A stretch of DNA of 64,000 nt from Chloroflexota bacterium (GTDB lineage Bacteria > Chloroflexota > Anaerolineae > Anaerolineales > Villigracilaceae), in NCBI GenBank assembly GCA_021795965.1, contig JAJYOU010000010.1, forward strand, positions 2,501 to 66,500. Direction: 5' to 3'. The notes under the pieces are model-generated. The model did not search any database. It had not been told where the DNA came from and saw nothing but the letters and a program-made list of their open reading frames with translations. Both the position numbers and the translations under genes were made by a program. Shown here piece after piece: positions 37,812 to 46,934 of the stretch. How positions within the stretch are numbered: the first letter of the stretch is position 1; the number at the start of each line of letters is the position of its first letter.

Positions 37812-38177
37812 ATGTATGAAAATCACAAGGACCCTTTGCTGCCTTTGCACGATTTCATAATTCGGCTGCTCAATCATGGTCTAGTAGCCATCGGACTGCT
37901 TGTATTTTCCCTGGGAATCGGCGTTCTTGGATATCATATTTTGGAGAATCTTCCATGGGTCGATTCGCTTTTGAATGCTTCGATGATATTGGGTGGAATG
38001 GGACCGGTCAATCAATTGCAGACGGTTGCCGGGAAAGTTTTTGCTTCCATTTATGCCATTTATTCAGGGATGATATTTTTAATTATTGCCGGTGTAATGT
38101 TGGCACCAGTCTTTCACCGGGTTTTACATCATTTTCATTATGATCTTGCTGACGAAACTGAAAAAGCCAGTAATTAA
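37812..38177 (+). CDS. Conserved small two-helix membrane protein
   Basis: 121 residues with two membrane segments (about 20-45 and 75-100). The segment GVLGYHILENLPWVDSLLNASMILGGMGPVNQLQTVAGKVFAS (key words GYHILE, LNASMILGGMGP) recalls a widespread family of small uncharacterised membrane proteins with ion-channel-like spacing of the two helices. A selectivity filter is not evident. AAAGGA lies upstream (about 37797-37803) of the ATG. Soluble downstream genes at 38300 and 38473 are on the same strand. Confidence 0.6.
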   Translation: MYENHKDPLLPLHDFIIRLLNHGLVAIGLLVFSLGIGVLGYHILENLPWVDSLLNASMILGGMGPVNQLQTVAGKVFASIYAIYSGMIFLIIAGVMLAPVFHRVLHHFHYDLADETEKASN

Positions 38178-38299
38178 AAGTGGATTGTTGGTGCTGGACT
38201 TTCGATATTTCCTTCCACTTCAAGATTGGTGAAAATAGTTCGGATAAGCTGGATGGCGCAGCAGGTTCTTCCCATTTGCTCTGATTATTATGTGTTTTT

Positions 38300-38476
38300 A
38301 TGATCCCCGTTGAAAAACATCTTTTCCTTGCGGATATTCAAGCCGCAAAAGAAAAAGCAGATCAGGCGTCAAACGTCCCCAAACTCATGGTGATTGTTTT
38401 AAGTTCTTTAAAAAAGTATACTGAGAATGGAGTGAAAATCGCTGGGGTGGGTTGCGATCACAAGGAGCAAATATGA
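38300..38476 (+). CDS. Possible 58-aa soluble protein
   Basis: An open frame of 58 codons (MIPVEKHLFLADIQAAK...VGCDHKEQI) ends in TGA overlapping the ATG of the next gene, the ATGA arrangement typical of translational coupling. Composition is that of a normal small helical protein. No Shine-Dalgarno precedes its ATG, which keeps confidence low. It fills most of an otherwise empty 295-bp gap. Confidence 0.35.
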   Translation: MIPVEKHLFLADIQAAKEKADQASNVPKLMVIVLSSLKKYTENGVKIAGVGCDHKEQI

Positions 38477-38889
38477 AGGAAGAAGTTGGTCTGTGGATTG
38501 ACCATAAGAAAGCCGTCTTTATTTTTGGAGATGAAAACAACATACTTACTCTGAAATCCAACCTGACAAAAAATATCCACTTAACCGGGGGAGCCCGGGG
38601 AAAAACAGCATATTCTGCTAATTATTTCCCGGCGGACGATCAAATTGATCGCCGCAGCAATGAATATTTGAACAAGTACTATTCGGACGTCATTACTCAT
38701 TTGCGCGGGGCGAAATCCATCATCATCCTTGGCCCAGGGGAGGCAAAGCTGGAACTTGAAAAACGCCTTTCGCAGGAAGGGTTGAAAAACTCGGTCCTCA
38801 GCGTCGCAACAGTCGATAAGTTGACCGACCGGCAGCTTGCCTCGAAAGTCAAAAAAATGTTTAATGAAGCCCGGGCAACCATCCAATAG
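38473..38889 (+). CDS. eRF1-domain-like / host-attachment-type protein of unknown role
   Basis: 138 residues from the ATG at 38473, which has AAGGAG 5 nt upstream. The opening EVGLWIDHKKAVFIFGD and the later IIILGPGEAKLELEKRL and RQLASKVKKMF recall small bacterial proteins related to the RNase H-like middle domain of eRF1 (translational machinery-associated or host-attachment type families). Function is not established. It ends with a strong terminator at 38929-38958. Confidence 0.55.
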   Translation: MKEEVGLWIDHKKAVFIFGDENNILTLKSNLTKNIHLTGGARGKTAYSANYFPADDQIDRRSNEYLNKYYSDVITHLRGAKSIIILGPGEAKLELEKRLSQEGLKNSVLSVATVDKLTDRQLASKVKKMFNEARATIQ

Positions 38890-38928
38890 AGGATATAAAC
38901 GCACAGATGCTATTAATCACCCACCCTG

Positions 38929-38958
38929 CCCCTTTCCGATCCCTGGAAAGGGGTTTTT
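38929..38958 (+). terminator. Intrinsic terminator
   Basis: CCCCTTTCC (38929-38937) pairs with GGAAAGGGG (38945-38953), 7-nt loop, then TTTTT. Confidence 0.85.
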
Positions 38959-39090
38959 AATCTGTTCAAGCGAAGGGATTATTAATCGACCACGCACATT
39001 TCAATTCAGGTCAACAGGGCAGGTTGGAATGCCTCGAAGGTGAATAAATTGTAGTAAGATTTATGGATGTCACAAACCTTTAAGAGAAAA

Positions 39091-39256
39091 TTGGGCATGA
39101 GAAGTGTTAATATATATATTGTTTAAAAAATCATACGGGTTGATAATGGATGTATGCTGCAAAAGGATTCTTATTTTGCCATACACGACAGCTTGTTCAC
39201 AAAATGGCAACAAAGCCTGATGGATGAATCGTACACCATCAGGTTTTTTATTTCTT
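39091..39256 (+). promoter_or_regulatory. Candidate promoter and attenuator leader of the aminotransferase gene
   Basis: TTGGGC (39091-39096) and TATATT (39115-39120), 18 bp apart, could start a transcript near 39127. The leader holds a 24-codon open frame from ATG 39146, whose TGA stop falls at 39218-39220 inside the left arm of the following hairpin, and a stem TTGCCAT/ATGGCAA. That hairpin is an intrinsic terminator: CCTGATGG with CCATCAGG, then TTTTTTATT (about 39215-39256). All of this is within 40 nt of the start of the gene, so transcription attenuation is plausible. No T-box core was seen. Confidence 0.4.
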
Positions 39257-39294
39257 TCTTTAATTCAGGAAAACTGTTAATTCAAGGAGAGTGA

Positions 39295-40518
39295 ATGGAA
39301 ACACCCTGGGAATATCGTTATGCTCATCGAACACAAAGGATGGGTAGTTCGGTTGTTCGTGAATTATTAAAACTGACCGAACAGCCTGATATTATTTCCT
39401 TCGGAGGAGGGTTGCCCGCACCAGAAGTATTTCCTTTAAAAGAATTTAAAGATGCGTGTGATTATGTACTGGATCATGATGGCGCACAGGCTCTGCAATA
39501 TTCCACAACTGAAGGCTATTCTCCCTTAAGAGGCATGATTGCCCGTCATACAACTCGGTATAACGTTTCAATTAAGCCGGAAAACATCCTCATTACATCC
39601 GGTTCCCAGCAGGCTCTCGATTTTATCGGTCGATTGTTTGTTAACCGGGGCGATTATATCGTCGTCGAATCCCCGACTTATCTGGGTGCACTGCAGGCAT
39701 GGAACGCCTATGGTGCTCAATATATTTCCATTCCCATGGACGAACACGGCATGATTGTGGATGAGCTGGAAAAAGCCCTCCGCAATGGCCCGAAATTTAT
39801 TTATGTCCTGCCAAATTTTCAAAACCCAAGCGGTGCCACCCTGAGCCTTGAACGCCGCCAGAGAATCGTTGAACTGGCTGATAAATATGGCGTGCCAATC
39901 GTGGAAGATGACCCGTATGGGCAGCTGCGCTATGAGGGAGAGCATCTCCCCTCCCTTGTGTACCTCGACAGCCAGTATCGCGGGGATGATGGAACCTACA
40001 CCGGGAATGTCATTTACCTGAGCACTTTTTCCAAGATACTTTCGCCTGGCATCCGGCTTGCCTGGGTAATTGCACCTGAACAGGTCATTAAAAAACTGGT
40101 CAATGCAAAACAAGCCGCCGATCTCCACACCGCCACTTTTAACCAGATGATCGCTTATGAAGTTGGGAAAGGTGGCTTCCTGGATGAACATGTGAAGATT
40201 ATTCGCGATGTTTATAAAGAACGACGGGATGTCATGCTGGAAACCATGGATGAAATTTGGCCAGCCGGCACACAATGGACCAAGCCACAGGGGGGGATGT
40301 TCCTCTGGGGAATTTTGCCAAAAGACATGGATTCGGCAGAAGTATTGAAACTTGCGATCGAGAGGAAAGTTGCCTTTGTTCCCGGGATGGCTTTTCACGC
40401 GAATGGCGGCGGTCTGAATACCATGCGGCTTAATTTTTCCTATTCAAAGCCTGAAATTATCCGGGAAGGCACCACCCGGCTGGGGCTTTTGCTGCGCGAA
40501 CTGGTTTCGAAAAATTGA
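39295..40518 (+). CDS. PLP-dependent class I/II aminotransferase (LysN / 2-aminoadipate type)
   Basis: 407 residues. Fold-type I aminotransferase with the pattern DIISFGGGLPAPEVFP, ALQYSTTEGYSPLR, NFQNPSGATL and the Schiff-base lysine in YLSTFSKILSPGIRL (Lys247). This matches the 2-aminoadipate/alpha-aminotransferase group related to MocR C-terminal domains, but no HTH domain is present. It moves amino groups between amino acids and 2-oxoacids; lysine, aromatic or branched-chain amino acids are possible substrates. AAGGAGAG lies directly upstream. A leader with a terminator precedes it. Confidence 0.8.
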   Translation: METPWEYRYAHRTQRMGSSVVRELLKLTEQPDIISFGGGLPAPEVFPLKEFKDACDYVLDHDGAQALQYSTTEGYSPLRGMIARHTTRYNVSIKPENILITSGSQQALDFIGRLFVNRGDYIVVESPTYLGALQAWNAYGAQYISIPMDEHGMIVDELEKALRNGPKFIYVLPNFQNPSGATLSLERRQRIVELADKYGVPIVEDDPYGQLRYEGEHLPSLVYLDSQYRGDDGTYTGNVIYLSTFSKILSPGIRLAWVIAPEQVIKKLVNAKQAADLHTATFNQMIAYEVGKGGFLDEHVKIIRDVYKERRDVMLETMDEIWPAGTQWTKPQGGMFLWGILPKDMDSAEVLKLAIERKVAFVPGMAFHANGGGLNTMRLNFSYSKPEIIREGTTRLGLLLRELVSKN

Positions 40519-40557
40519 TCTGAGAATTGTTGGCTTTGCTCCAATTCTTTAGGAAAT

Positions 40558-40593
40558 AAAAACGGGTATTTATTTTAAAATACCCGTTTTTCT
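40558..40593. terminator. Bidirectional terminator
   Basis: AAAAACGGGTATTT and AAATACCCGTTTTT form a 14-bp stem with A/T tracts on both sides, between two convergent genes. Confidence 0.85.
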
Positions 40594-40613
40594 ATCATCA
40601 TTCTTTTTTATCA

Positions 40614-41963
40614 TCATTCTTCCACGTAGGGCACGTAGTCTGATCGTGCGATGCCTTGTTCGATCGCTTTAAGCGCCACCGCTTTGGCAACCGCATGGTG
40701 AACTTTTTTATCCAATGGATTGGGGACCAACTCACCAGGCGGGGTCATGTCAGCGATGGTTTGAGCTGCAGCCAGGAGCATTTCATGGGTGATCCTGGGT
40801 GCATTCGCATCCACAACACCCCGGAAAATTCCAGGGAACCCCAGCACATTATTAACCGATTTACCGTCCGCCGCAAAAATGGCGCCGTGTTCAAGTGCAT
40901 CAATTGGATTGATTTCAGGAAATGGATTTGATAAGGCCAGGATGATTTGACCTTTTCGAACCATTTCCGGTTTGATCAAGCCCGCCACACCCGTGGTGGA
41001 GACGATAATATCGCAGGTTGCCATGATCTCGGCTAAAGTTGAAGGGATACCGCCGGCAGCACTCAGCCGGTCAAGCGCTTCCTGATTTAAATCAGCCCCC
41101 CAGACGGGGTTGCCCGTTAACCGCATGCCCATATCCGCGATTGCAAATCCGGCTGCTCCCAGGCCAATCTGACCAATTTTTGCTTTTGAAAGCGACACTC
41201 CGGTTTGCCTTGAGGCAACCATTAATGCAGCAGTTGCCACAACCGCCGTCCCGTGCTGATCATCGTGCATCACTGGAATGTCTAGTCTTTTTTGTAATCG
41301 TTCTTCTATTTCAAAACAGCGTGGAGCCGAGATATCTTCCAACTGGATGGCAGCGAAAGTCATGGCAATATTTGAAATTGTTTCCACGATTTGATCCGGG
41401 TCATGGGTGCTGAGCAAGATGGGGATCCCTGAAAGACCCACCAGGGTTTCCATTAACATGGCTTTCCCTTCCATGACCGGCATCCCAGCCAGCGGACCGA
41501 TATCACCAAGCCCCAGGACGGCGCTGCCATCCGTCACAATGGCAACCATGTGAGAGGTCGAAGTGTATAACCTTGCCAGTGACGGATCTTTGGCAATTTT
41601 CATGCAGACTTCTGCCACGCCTGGCGTGTAAACCTTGCGCAAGGTGGCAAGCGAATCGATCGGGTATCTGGACCGGATTGCAATTTTTCCTTTCACATGC
41701 AGTTCCAGAACCTCATCCCGCACATCGGTGATGACACTGCCCTCCAGGGCGCGGATAGCTTTCAGGACAATTTCGAATTGATCCAGGTTATCTGTATAGA
41801 TGACAATGTCTCGAACCACGTGTTGGGAGGTTTCTGTGAGCATATTAATATCACCCACGGTTCCACCAGCCAGTGAAATTGCCATTAACAAGCGGGCAAG
41901 TTGACCCAGCGTTTGATCGTTGCGAACTCTGACGGTCCGACTTAATTTTTGTTCCCAAGCCAT
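40614..41963 (-). CDS. NAD(P)-dependent malic enzyme with N-terminal ACT domain
   Basis: 449 residues. The N-terminal ~85 residues form an ACT domain (TVRVRNDQTLGQLARLLMAIS), likely a small-molecule control site. The malic enzyme core follows: YTPGVAEVCMKIAKDPSLA, VTDGSAVLGLGDIGPLAGMPVMEGKAML (parts), HDDQHGTAVV and the NAD-binding GLGAAGFAIA. It decarboxylates malate to pyruvate. It is coupled to the HAD gene upstream (22-nt overlap), so the two are probably one operon. Confidence 0.88.
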   Translation of the reverse strand: MAWEQKLSRTVRVRNDQTLGQLARLLMAISLAGGTVGDINMLTETSQHVVRDIVIYTDNLDQFEIVLKAIRALEGSVITDVRDEVLELHVKGKIAIRSRYPIDSLATLRKVYTPGVAEVCMKIAKDPSLARLYTSTSHMVAIVTDGSAVLGLGDIGPLAGMPVMEGKAMLMETLVGLSGIPILLSTHDPDQIVETISNIAMTFAAIQLEDISAPRCFEIEERLQKRLDIPVMHDDQHGTAVVATAALMVASRQTGVSLSKAKIGQIGLGAAGFAIADMGMRLTGNPVWGADLNQEALDRLSAAGGIPSTLAEIMATCDIIVSTTGVAGLIKPEMVRKGQIILALSNPFPEINPIDALEHGAIFAADGKSVNNVLGFPGIFRGVVDANAPRITHEMLLAAAQTIADMTPPGELVPNPLDKKVHHAVAKAVALKAIEQGIARSDYVPYVEE

Positions 41964-42676
41964 AGATTACTCTCCTTTAGTAAAGAAAAGATTTGGCCAT
42001 GTTGTTGAATAACAGGGCAATCTGGTGAATCAAATACACCATGAACATCATACAGAACGGGAAATAGCCCTGCATTTCGCGAACCAACCACATCGGCATA
42101 ATAATTATCACCGATGTATACGGATTCTTCTGCGGAAATATTGGCTTTCTGCAATAAATATCTAAAGATTTCCGGGGTGGGTTTGTAAAATCCAGCTTCA
42201 CCGGCTGAAATGGAAATATCAAAAAAATCACCAAGTCCCAATTCGGACAAGTATTCAGAATAAGAATTTTCCCTGTTCGACAAAACCCCCAGCAAAAATC
42301 CTCTATGTTTTAGGGTTTGAAGTGTTCCCGGCAGATCGCTCGGGATCATGTCCTGCGGGTGATAACCGTTCTGCATTTTAGTAAACATTTTTGGCGCCAG
42401 CTCTGCCGCCAGGGAAGGTGCTAAACCGAAATTAATGAATTGACGATATTCATAATTGGTCCAGAAAGATTCTTTATTTTGATAATTTTTCTGGTCTTCC
42501 AGCTTTTCTGGGGATTCAGCGAAATAATAATGCTCCCAGCGGGCAGCCCTCAGGCAATCTTCGTTACTATAATCCAATCCAAGTTCGGCAGCATACTCAG
42601 TAAATGCGATCCGGCTGTTTGGTTGGTTTAATCGCAGAGTGCCATCGAGATCATAAAAAATTGCACGTATGGACAT
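41942..42676 (-). CDS. HAD-superfamily hydrolase
   Basis: 244 residues. HAD motif I is FYDLDGTL (Asp9, Asp11), motif II GVLSNRE, motif III Lys near KPTPEIF, and motif IV GDNYYADVVGSRNAG. It is a Cap-1 type phosphatase; substrate unknown. Its stop overlaps the malic enzyme start and it follows moaA with 6 nt between, giving the order moaA-HAD-malic enzyme on the minus strand. Confidence 0.82.
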   Translation of the reverse strand: MSIRAIFYDLDGTLRLNQPNSRIAFTEYAAELGLDYSNEDCLRAARWEHYYFAESPEKLEDQKNYQNKESFWTNYEYRQFINFGLAPSLAAELAPKMFTKMQNGYHPQDMIPSDLPGTLQTLKHRGFLLGVLSNRENSYSEYLSELGLGDFFDISISAGEAGFYKPTPEIFRYLLQKANISAEESVYIGDNYYADVVGSRNAGLFPVLYDVHGVFDSPDCPVIQQHGQIFSLLKESNLWLGNKN

Positions 42677-42682
42677 TCTGTT

Positions 42683-43657
42683 TCAGCCGCCAATCTGATT
42701 CATCACCCGGTTGAGAGGAATGATTCCCTGATCCAACCCATGTCCCCAGGGTTTTTCCCAGACTCCATCTAAAATTAGCTGTCGCAAATCATCTTCGCTG
42801 GCGCCGCTGCGCAGGGGGGTGAGAAGATCGATCTCTTTTTCACGCAGAAGGCACATTCTCAGGACCCCATCAGCAGTCAGGCGGGCGCGCGTGCATTCAG
42901 AACAAAATGGGAGCGTGATGGATGAAATAAAACCCAATTCACCTTTCGCCCCATGAATCCGATAAATTCGAGCCTCCCCATCATATTTCCCGGCTGGTTC
43001 CAGTGGACCAAATTCTGTTTCAATTTTATTCTGGATCTGCGCAGCGGTGATGGTTTGCTGTGTTTGTAAATCGGTTGCTCCCGCGAAAGGCATCATTTCA
43101 ATAAAGCGCATTTGCCAGGGTTTTTCCAGGGTCTGCGCCGCCAGGTCAATCACATCCTCTTCATTATAACCTTTGACGATGACGGCATTCAGTTTGACCG
43201 GAGTCAGCCCGGCTTCCTCAGCCGCCAGAATTCCCTTCCAAACATCTTCCAATTTTCCCCAGCGCGTCAGGCGGTGGAATTTATCCGGTTCGAGCGTATC
43301 TATCGAGATGTTGACCCGCTGCAAACCGGCTTCCTTTAAAGGAACAGCCAGCTTGGGAAGGAGGACTCCATTGGTGGTCATTGATAAGGATCGAATACCC
43401 GGAACGGAGGAAATCCCCCGCACGATGTCTACGATATTAGCCCGAATGGTGGGTTCGCCGCCAGTCAGACGAATTTTGTCGAAGCCGAGTTTGGCGAACA
43501 GCTGAGCAAATTTCAGGATTTCTTCATCCTGCATCAGTTTATGGTTTGGACAGAAAGTCTGGTCTGCGGGCATGCAATAAATGCAGCGCAGGTTGCAGTG
43601 ATCAGTCAGGGAAATTCTGAGATAATGAATATTTCTTCCGAATCGGTCAAAAGCCAT
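42683..43657 (-). CDS. moaA: GTP 3',8-cyclase MoaA
   Basis: 324 residues from the ATG at 43657, with AAAGGAG 6 nt upstream (the first in-frame Met 18 nt earlier is less likely). A radical-SAM cluster is in CNLRCIYC (Cys21, Cys25, Cys28). A second 4Fe-4S site is CSECTRARL...CLL near the C-terminus, and the essential C-terminal Gly-Gly is present. It converts GTP to 3',8-cyclo-GTP in the first step of molybdenum cofactor synthesis. No other moa, mog or moe gene is in the window. Confidence 0.93.
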   Translation of the reverse strand: MAFDRFGRNIHYLRISLTDHCNLRCIYCMPADQTFCPNHKLMQDEEILKFAQLFAKLGFDKIRLTGGEPTIRANIVDIVRGISSVPGIRSLSMTTNGVLLPKLAVPLKEAGLQRVNISIDTLEPDKFHRLTRWGKLEDVWKGILAAEEAGLTPVKLNAVIVKGYNEEDVIDLAAQTLEKPWQMRFIEMMPFAGATDLQTQQTITAAQIQNKIETEFGPLEPAGKYDGEARIYRIHGAKGELGFISSITLPFCSECTRARLTADGVLRMCLLREKEIDLLTPLRSGASEDDLRQLILDGVWEKPWGHGLDQGIIPLNRVMNQIGG

Positions 43658-43745
43658 CAGTACTCCTTTTAACAAGATGAACCAATAATTTTTTTATTAT
43701 ACAGCCTCTACTATTAGAAAAAGGATAGAGAATCTTGACGGAGAA

Positions 43746-43774
43746 TTGACGCAATCTGGTGAGCATGCTATCAT
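43746..43774 (+). promoter_or_regulatory. Promoter for the PIN-TRAM gene
   Basis: TTGACG (43746-43751) and TATCAT (43769-43774) are 17 bp apart, with TGC directly before the -10 (extended -10). Confidence 0.6.
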
Positions 43775-43898
43775 GTGAATTAATTCATTGATTATTTTTT
43801 TTATTATTGCCTCCGCATTTATCTAAACTATTATTGGTCTCTTTGGAAAACTCCTGGTCCGAGTTTAGAAGAATACATCGGTGGCAGGAGGTCTTATT

Positions 43899-44963
43899 AT
43901 GAGTGCGGATTTTTTAATCAGGATTTTAGGTTTAATAATTTTTTCATTAATGGGTGGATATTACGGGTTTTGGTTATCTCGAACAGCCGACATTAATGCA
44001 GTTTGGACATACACGCTCGGTATGGGGTCGGTCGGCGCACTTTTTGGGCTGATTGCCACTCCATATTTCACCACTTTTCCCCTGAAAGCCCTGCGTCGCT
44101 TGATGGTTAGAGTATCCGCTGAAAAACTGTTTGCCGGTCTCAGCGGTCTGATCGCTGGTTTGCTCGTGGCAGCTTTGCTGGCTTTTCCCCTCTCCATGCT
44201 GCCCCAACCACTGGGGAATATCCTTCCCTTCATCGCCGTGCTTTTGTTTGGATATTTTGGCGTTTCATTATTCGTGATGCGCCAGGCTGATATTTTGTCG
44301 ATTATCGGATCAGTGAACCAAAATGGCGGCGAGACGATTGGTGCGAATAACTCAACCTGGAACCTTGGCTCCCGTTCGATTCTTTTGGATACGAGTGTCA
44401 TCATCGATGGACGCGTAGCCGATATTGCCAAGACGGGATTTCTTCCCGGAACCTTGTTAATACCCCGTTTTGTATTGAACGAGCTGCAGTACATTGCTGA
44501 TTCCGCAGACGGCTTACGCAGGCAGCGTGGCCGCCGGGGCATGGAAATACTGGCTGAGCTGCAAAAAATATCAGCGATCAGTGTGCGCATTACGGATGTC
44601 GATGTCGAGGGGGTGCGCGAAGTGGATGACAAGCTGGTCATCCTTGCGCGTCAGCTCAAGTGTCCCATTCTTACCAATGACTATAACCTCAATCGAGTTG
44701 CAGAATTACAGGGTGTGATTATATTAAATATCAATGAACTGACCAATGCAGTCAAGTCGGTGGTTTTACCTGGCGAAACGATGGCAATTGCCATTATTCA
44801 GGAAGGCAAGGAACTTAGCCAGGGAGTGGGTTACATGGATGACGGGACAATGGTGGTCATTGAAAGCGGGAACAAATATATTGGTCAGACCAAAATGGTC
44901 AGCGTGACCAAGGTTTTGCAAACCGCTGCAGGTCGCATGATCTTCGCCAGACCTGAGGAATAA
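43899..44963 (+). CDS. PIN- and TRAM-domain membrane protein (YacL-like)
   Basis: 354 residues from the ATG at 43899, preceded by AGGAGG at 7 nt. Four membrane segments (about 1-115) are followed by a PIN nuclease-like domain (~150-270) with ILLDTSVIIDGRV and the acidic residues in DDKLVILARQL and NDYNLN, and a TRAM RNA-binding domain (~285-345, GQGVGYMDDGTMVVIE-like). B. subtilis YacL is the best known relative. It may act on RNA at the membrane. Next to cysS, as yacL-like genes often are near ispD/cysS clusters. Confidence 0.85.
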   Translation: MSADFLIRILGLIIFSLMGGYYGFWLSRTADINAVWTYTLGMGSVGALFGLIATPYFTTFPLKALRRLMVRVSAEKLFAGLSGLIAGLLVAALLAFPLSMLPQPLGNILPFIAVLLFGYFGVSLFVMRQADILSIIGSVNQNGGETIGANNSTWNLGSRSILLDTSVIIDGRVADIAKTGFLPGTLLIPRFVLNELQYIADSADGLRRQRGRRGMEILAELQKISAISVRITDVDVEGVREVDDKLVILARQLKCPILTNDYNLNRVAELQGVIILNINELTNAVKSVVLPGETMAIAIIQEGKELSQGVGYMDDGTMVVIESGNKYIGQTKMVSVTKVLQTAAGRMIFARPEE

Positions 44964-45000
44964 ACCCGGTTTGGATCGCTTTAACCGCAGGATTGAACTC

Positions 45001-45037
45001 AAAAGAGGCGCAGTTCCATTTGAACTGCGCCTCTTTT
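45001..45037. terminator. Bidirectional intrinsic terminator
   Basis: Perfect 16-bp stem AAAAGAGGCGCAGTTC / GAACTGCGCCTCTTTT with a 5-nt loop and T/A tracts on both sides. Confidence 0.9.
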
Positions 45038-45071
45038 AAATGAAAATATATATTCATGAGGATCTCTAGTT

Positions 45072-45077
45072 TATAAT
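45072..45077 (+). promoter_or_regulatory. cysS -10 element
   Basis: TATAAT 22 nt ahead of the cysS start, just after the terminator. The -35 region at 17 bp (TATATT) is poor. Confidence 0.35.
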
Positions 45078-45099
45078 TCAGAGGGTCAGGAGAAATGCC

Positions 45100-46494
45100 A
45101 TGATTCGTTTATACAATACACTCAGCCGGAAAAAAGAAGACTTAACCACCCTGGAACCTGGAATTGTTAAACTATATGTCTGCGGACCTACCGTATACAA
45201 TGATGCTCATGTTGGACATGCGATGTCGGTCCTTGTCTTTGACATTGTCAGGCGTTATCTTGAATACAGGGGATATAACGTCAAGCACGTCATGAACTAT
45301 ACTGACGTGGATGACAAAATCATCAATCGCGCCAACCAGATGGGAATGGATCCGTTGACGTTATCCGAGGGATATATCAATGATTTCGACCAAAACCTGG
45401 TTGACCTGAATATCAAACCCGCCACCGCCAAGCCAAGGGTCAGCAAAATCATCCCCCAAATCATTGTCTTTATTAAGGGACTGATCGATAAAGGGTATGC
45501 CTACACCGCTCCCAATGGGGATGTGTATTTCCGAGTCTTGAAGGATCCTGATTACGGAAAATTGGCAGGTCGAAAATTGGAAGATATGCAGGCGGGTTCC
45601 AGGATTGAAGTCGAAGCGCTGAAAGAACATCCCATGGATTTTGCCCTTTGGAAGGCAGCCAAACCTGGTGAACCATTTTGGGAAAGCCCCTGGGGCAAAG
45701 GCAGACCGGGTTGGCACATTGAATGCTCGGCAATGAATTTATCTGAATTGGGCGAACAAATTGATATTCACGGCGGCGGGAATGATCTGATTTTCCCCCA
45801 CCATGAGAATGAGATTGCCCAATCCGAGGCTTACACTGGCAAACCCTTTGCGCGTTATTGGATGCACAATGGCATGTTGCAGCTCAGCGGCGAAAAAATG
45901 TCCAAATCCCTCGGCAATATCATCAGCATTAAAGAATTTCTTTCCCGCCGCGATCCAGATGTGATGCGAATGCTGGTATTAAATGGCAGCTACCGCGCCC
46001 CCCTGGTATTTAATGAAGAAGTCCAGGACGCTGCCGAAAAAGGTCTCGAGCGCATCAAGGCAGCCTTGAAACCTGCAAATTCACTCCAGGATGCCTCAGA
46101 TGAGGTGTTTGGCATGCTTTCAGCCCAGGTGGAGCGCACGAGGAATGGTTTCATTTCCGCCATGGATGATGACTTTAACACCGCGGGTGCATTGGGCACG
46201 CTCTTTGACCTGGTGCGAGCCATCAACTCCGCCCGAGATTTGGGCGCCAGTCAAATCCAACTCAAACCCGCCCAGGATTTACTGAATGAATTCACCCGGG
46301 TTTTTGGTTTACGAATGTCTGAAAAAACCGGCTCAGGCGACGCTGATCAATTCATCGAACTCCTGCTTGAAGTTCGCAGCCAGGTTCGCAAACAAAAACT
46401 TTGGACTATGTCAGACCTGATTCGTGATCGACTGAAGGAATTGGGTATCACGGTCGAAGATAACAAGGAAGGTTCCAGCTGGCATTGGGATTGA
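45100..46494 (+). CDS. cysS: Cysteinyl-tRNA synthetase
   Basis: 464 residues, class I synthetase. The HIGH motif is HVGHA, the zinc ligands start with Cys in YVCGPTVYNDAH and continue in WHIECSAM and HHENE, and KMSKS is EKMSKSLGN. The C-terminal DALR-type helical domain is complete. It charges tRNA-Cys. CAGGAG lies 8 nt ahead of the ATG. Confidence 0.95.
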   Translation: MIRLYNTLSRKKEDLTTLEPGIVKLYVCGPTVYNDAHVGHAMSVLVFDIVRRYLEYRGYNVKHVMNYTDVDDKIINRANQMGMDPLTLSEGYINDFDQNLVDLNIKPATAKPRVSKIIPQIIVFIKGLIDKGYAYTAPNGDVYFRVLKDPDYGKLAGRKLEDMQAGSRIEVEALKEHPMDFALWKAAKPGEPFWESPWGKGRPGWHIECSAMNLSELGEQIDIHGGGNDLIFPHHENEIAQSEAYTGKPFARYWMHNGMLQLSGEKMSKSLGNIISIKEFLSRRDPDVMRMLVLNGSYRAPLVFNEEVQDAAEKGLERIKAALKPANSLQDASDEVFGMLSAQVERTRNGFISAMDDDFNTAGALGTLFDLVRAINSARDLGASQIQLKPAQDLLNEFTRVFGLRMSEKTGSGDADQFIELLLEVRSQVRKQKLWTMSDLIRDRLKELGITVEDNKEGSSWHWD

Positions 46495-46934
46495 TCAGTA
46501 CTTCCCTGGTTGATCGCTTCCTTTAACAATCTTAGCGGATGGCATTTGGGAGAATTTTCTTCAATCCCAGAATTGGCTGGACTTCGGGGCAGGCTCGTTT
46601 TTTCTGGTCAGCTCAGCCAATTTATGATCTTTGCCCGGTCATTGTATGCAGGAACCTTAAAAACCACCGGCACCTATTTCGTCAAAAATCATTGGAACGG
46701 AAAGTGTTGGTTTTGAAAGTGATTAAAACAGGCTTGAAAGCAGCGGGAATTTTCCAGAGCTTTCAGGCTCACCTCCCTATTTTTCGCTATCTCCACTCAG
46801 AGAATGATTAACAAACCATCTCTTTCAATATTTGGCAGGGAATGATAGACAAAGTTTTTGTTTTATCCAAACGACGCAATTGACGCCTAAAAATCTCATC
46901 AAGTAAGAATGAAAGTTACCCGGTCGAGTAAAAT
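46495..46934. other. 440-bp intergenic region
   Basis: No supported gene. Two overlapping open frames of 68 and 90 codons have unusual composition and no ribosome site. A possible gmk promoter is TTGACG (46880-46885) with TAAGAA 18 bp later. No terminator or conserved RNA was recognised. Confidence 0.4.

Noticed and set aside
43961-44641. 226-codon open frame opposite the PIN-TRAM gene
   Set aside because: Antisense shadow of a well-supported gene, with Ser/Arg-rich composition.
46539-46811. 90-codon frame in the gap between cysS and gmk
   Set aside because: No Shine-Dalgarno, unusual composition, competes with another frame; no recognisable similarity.
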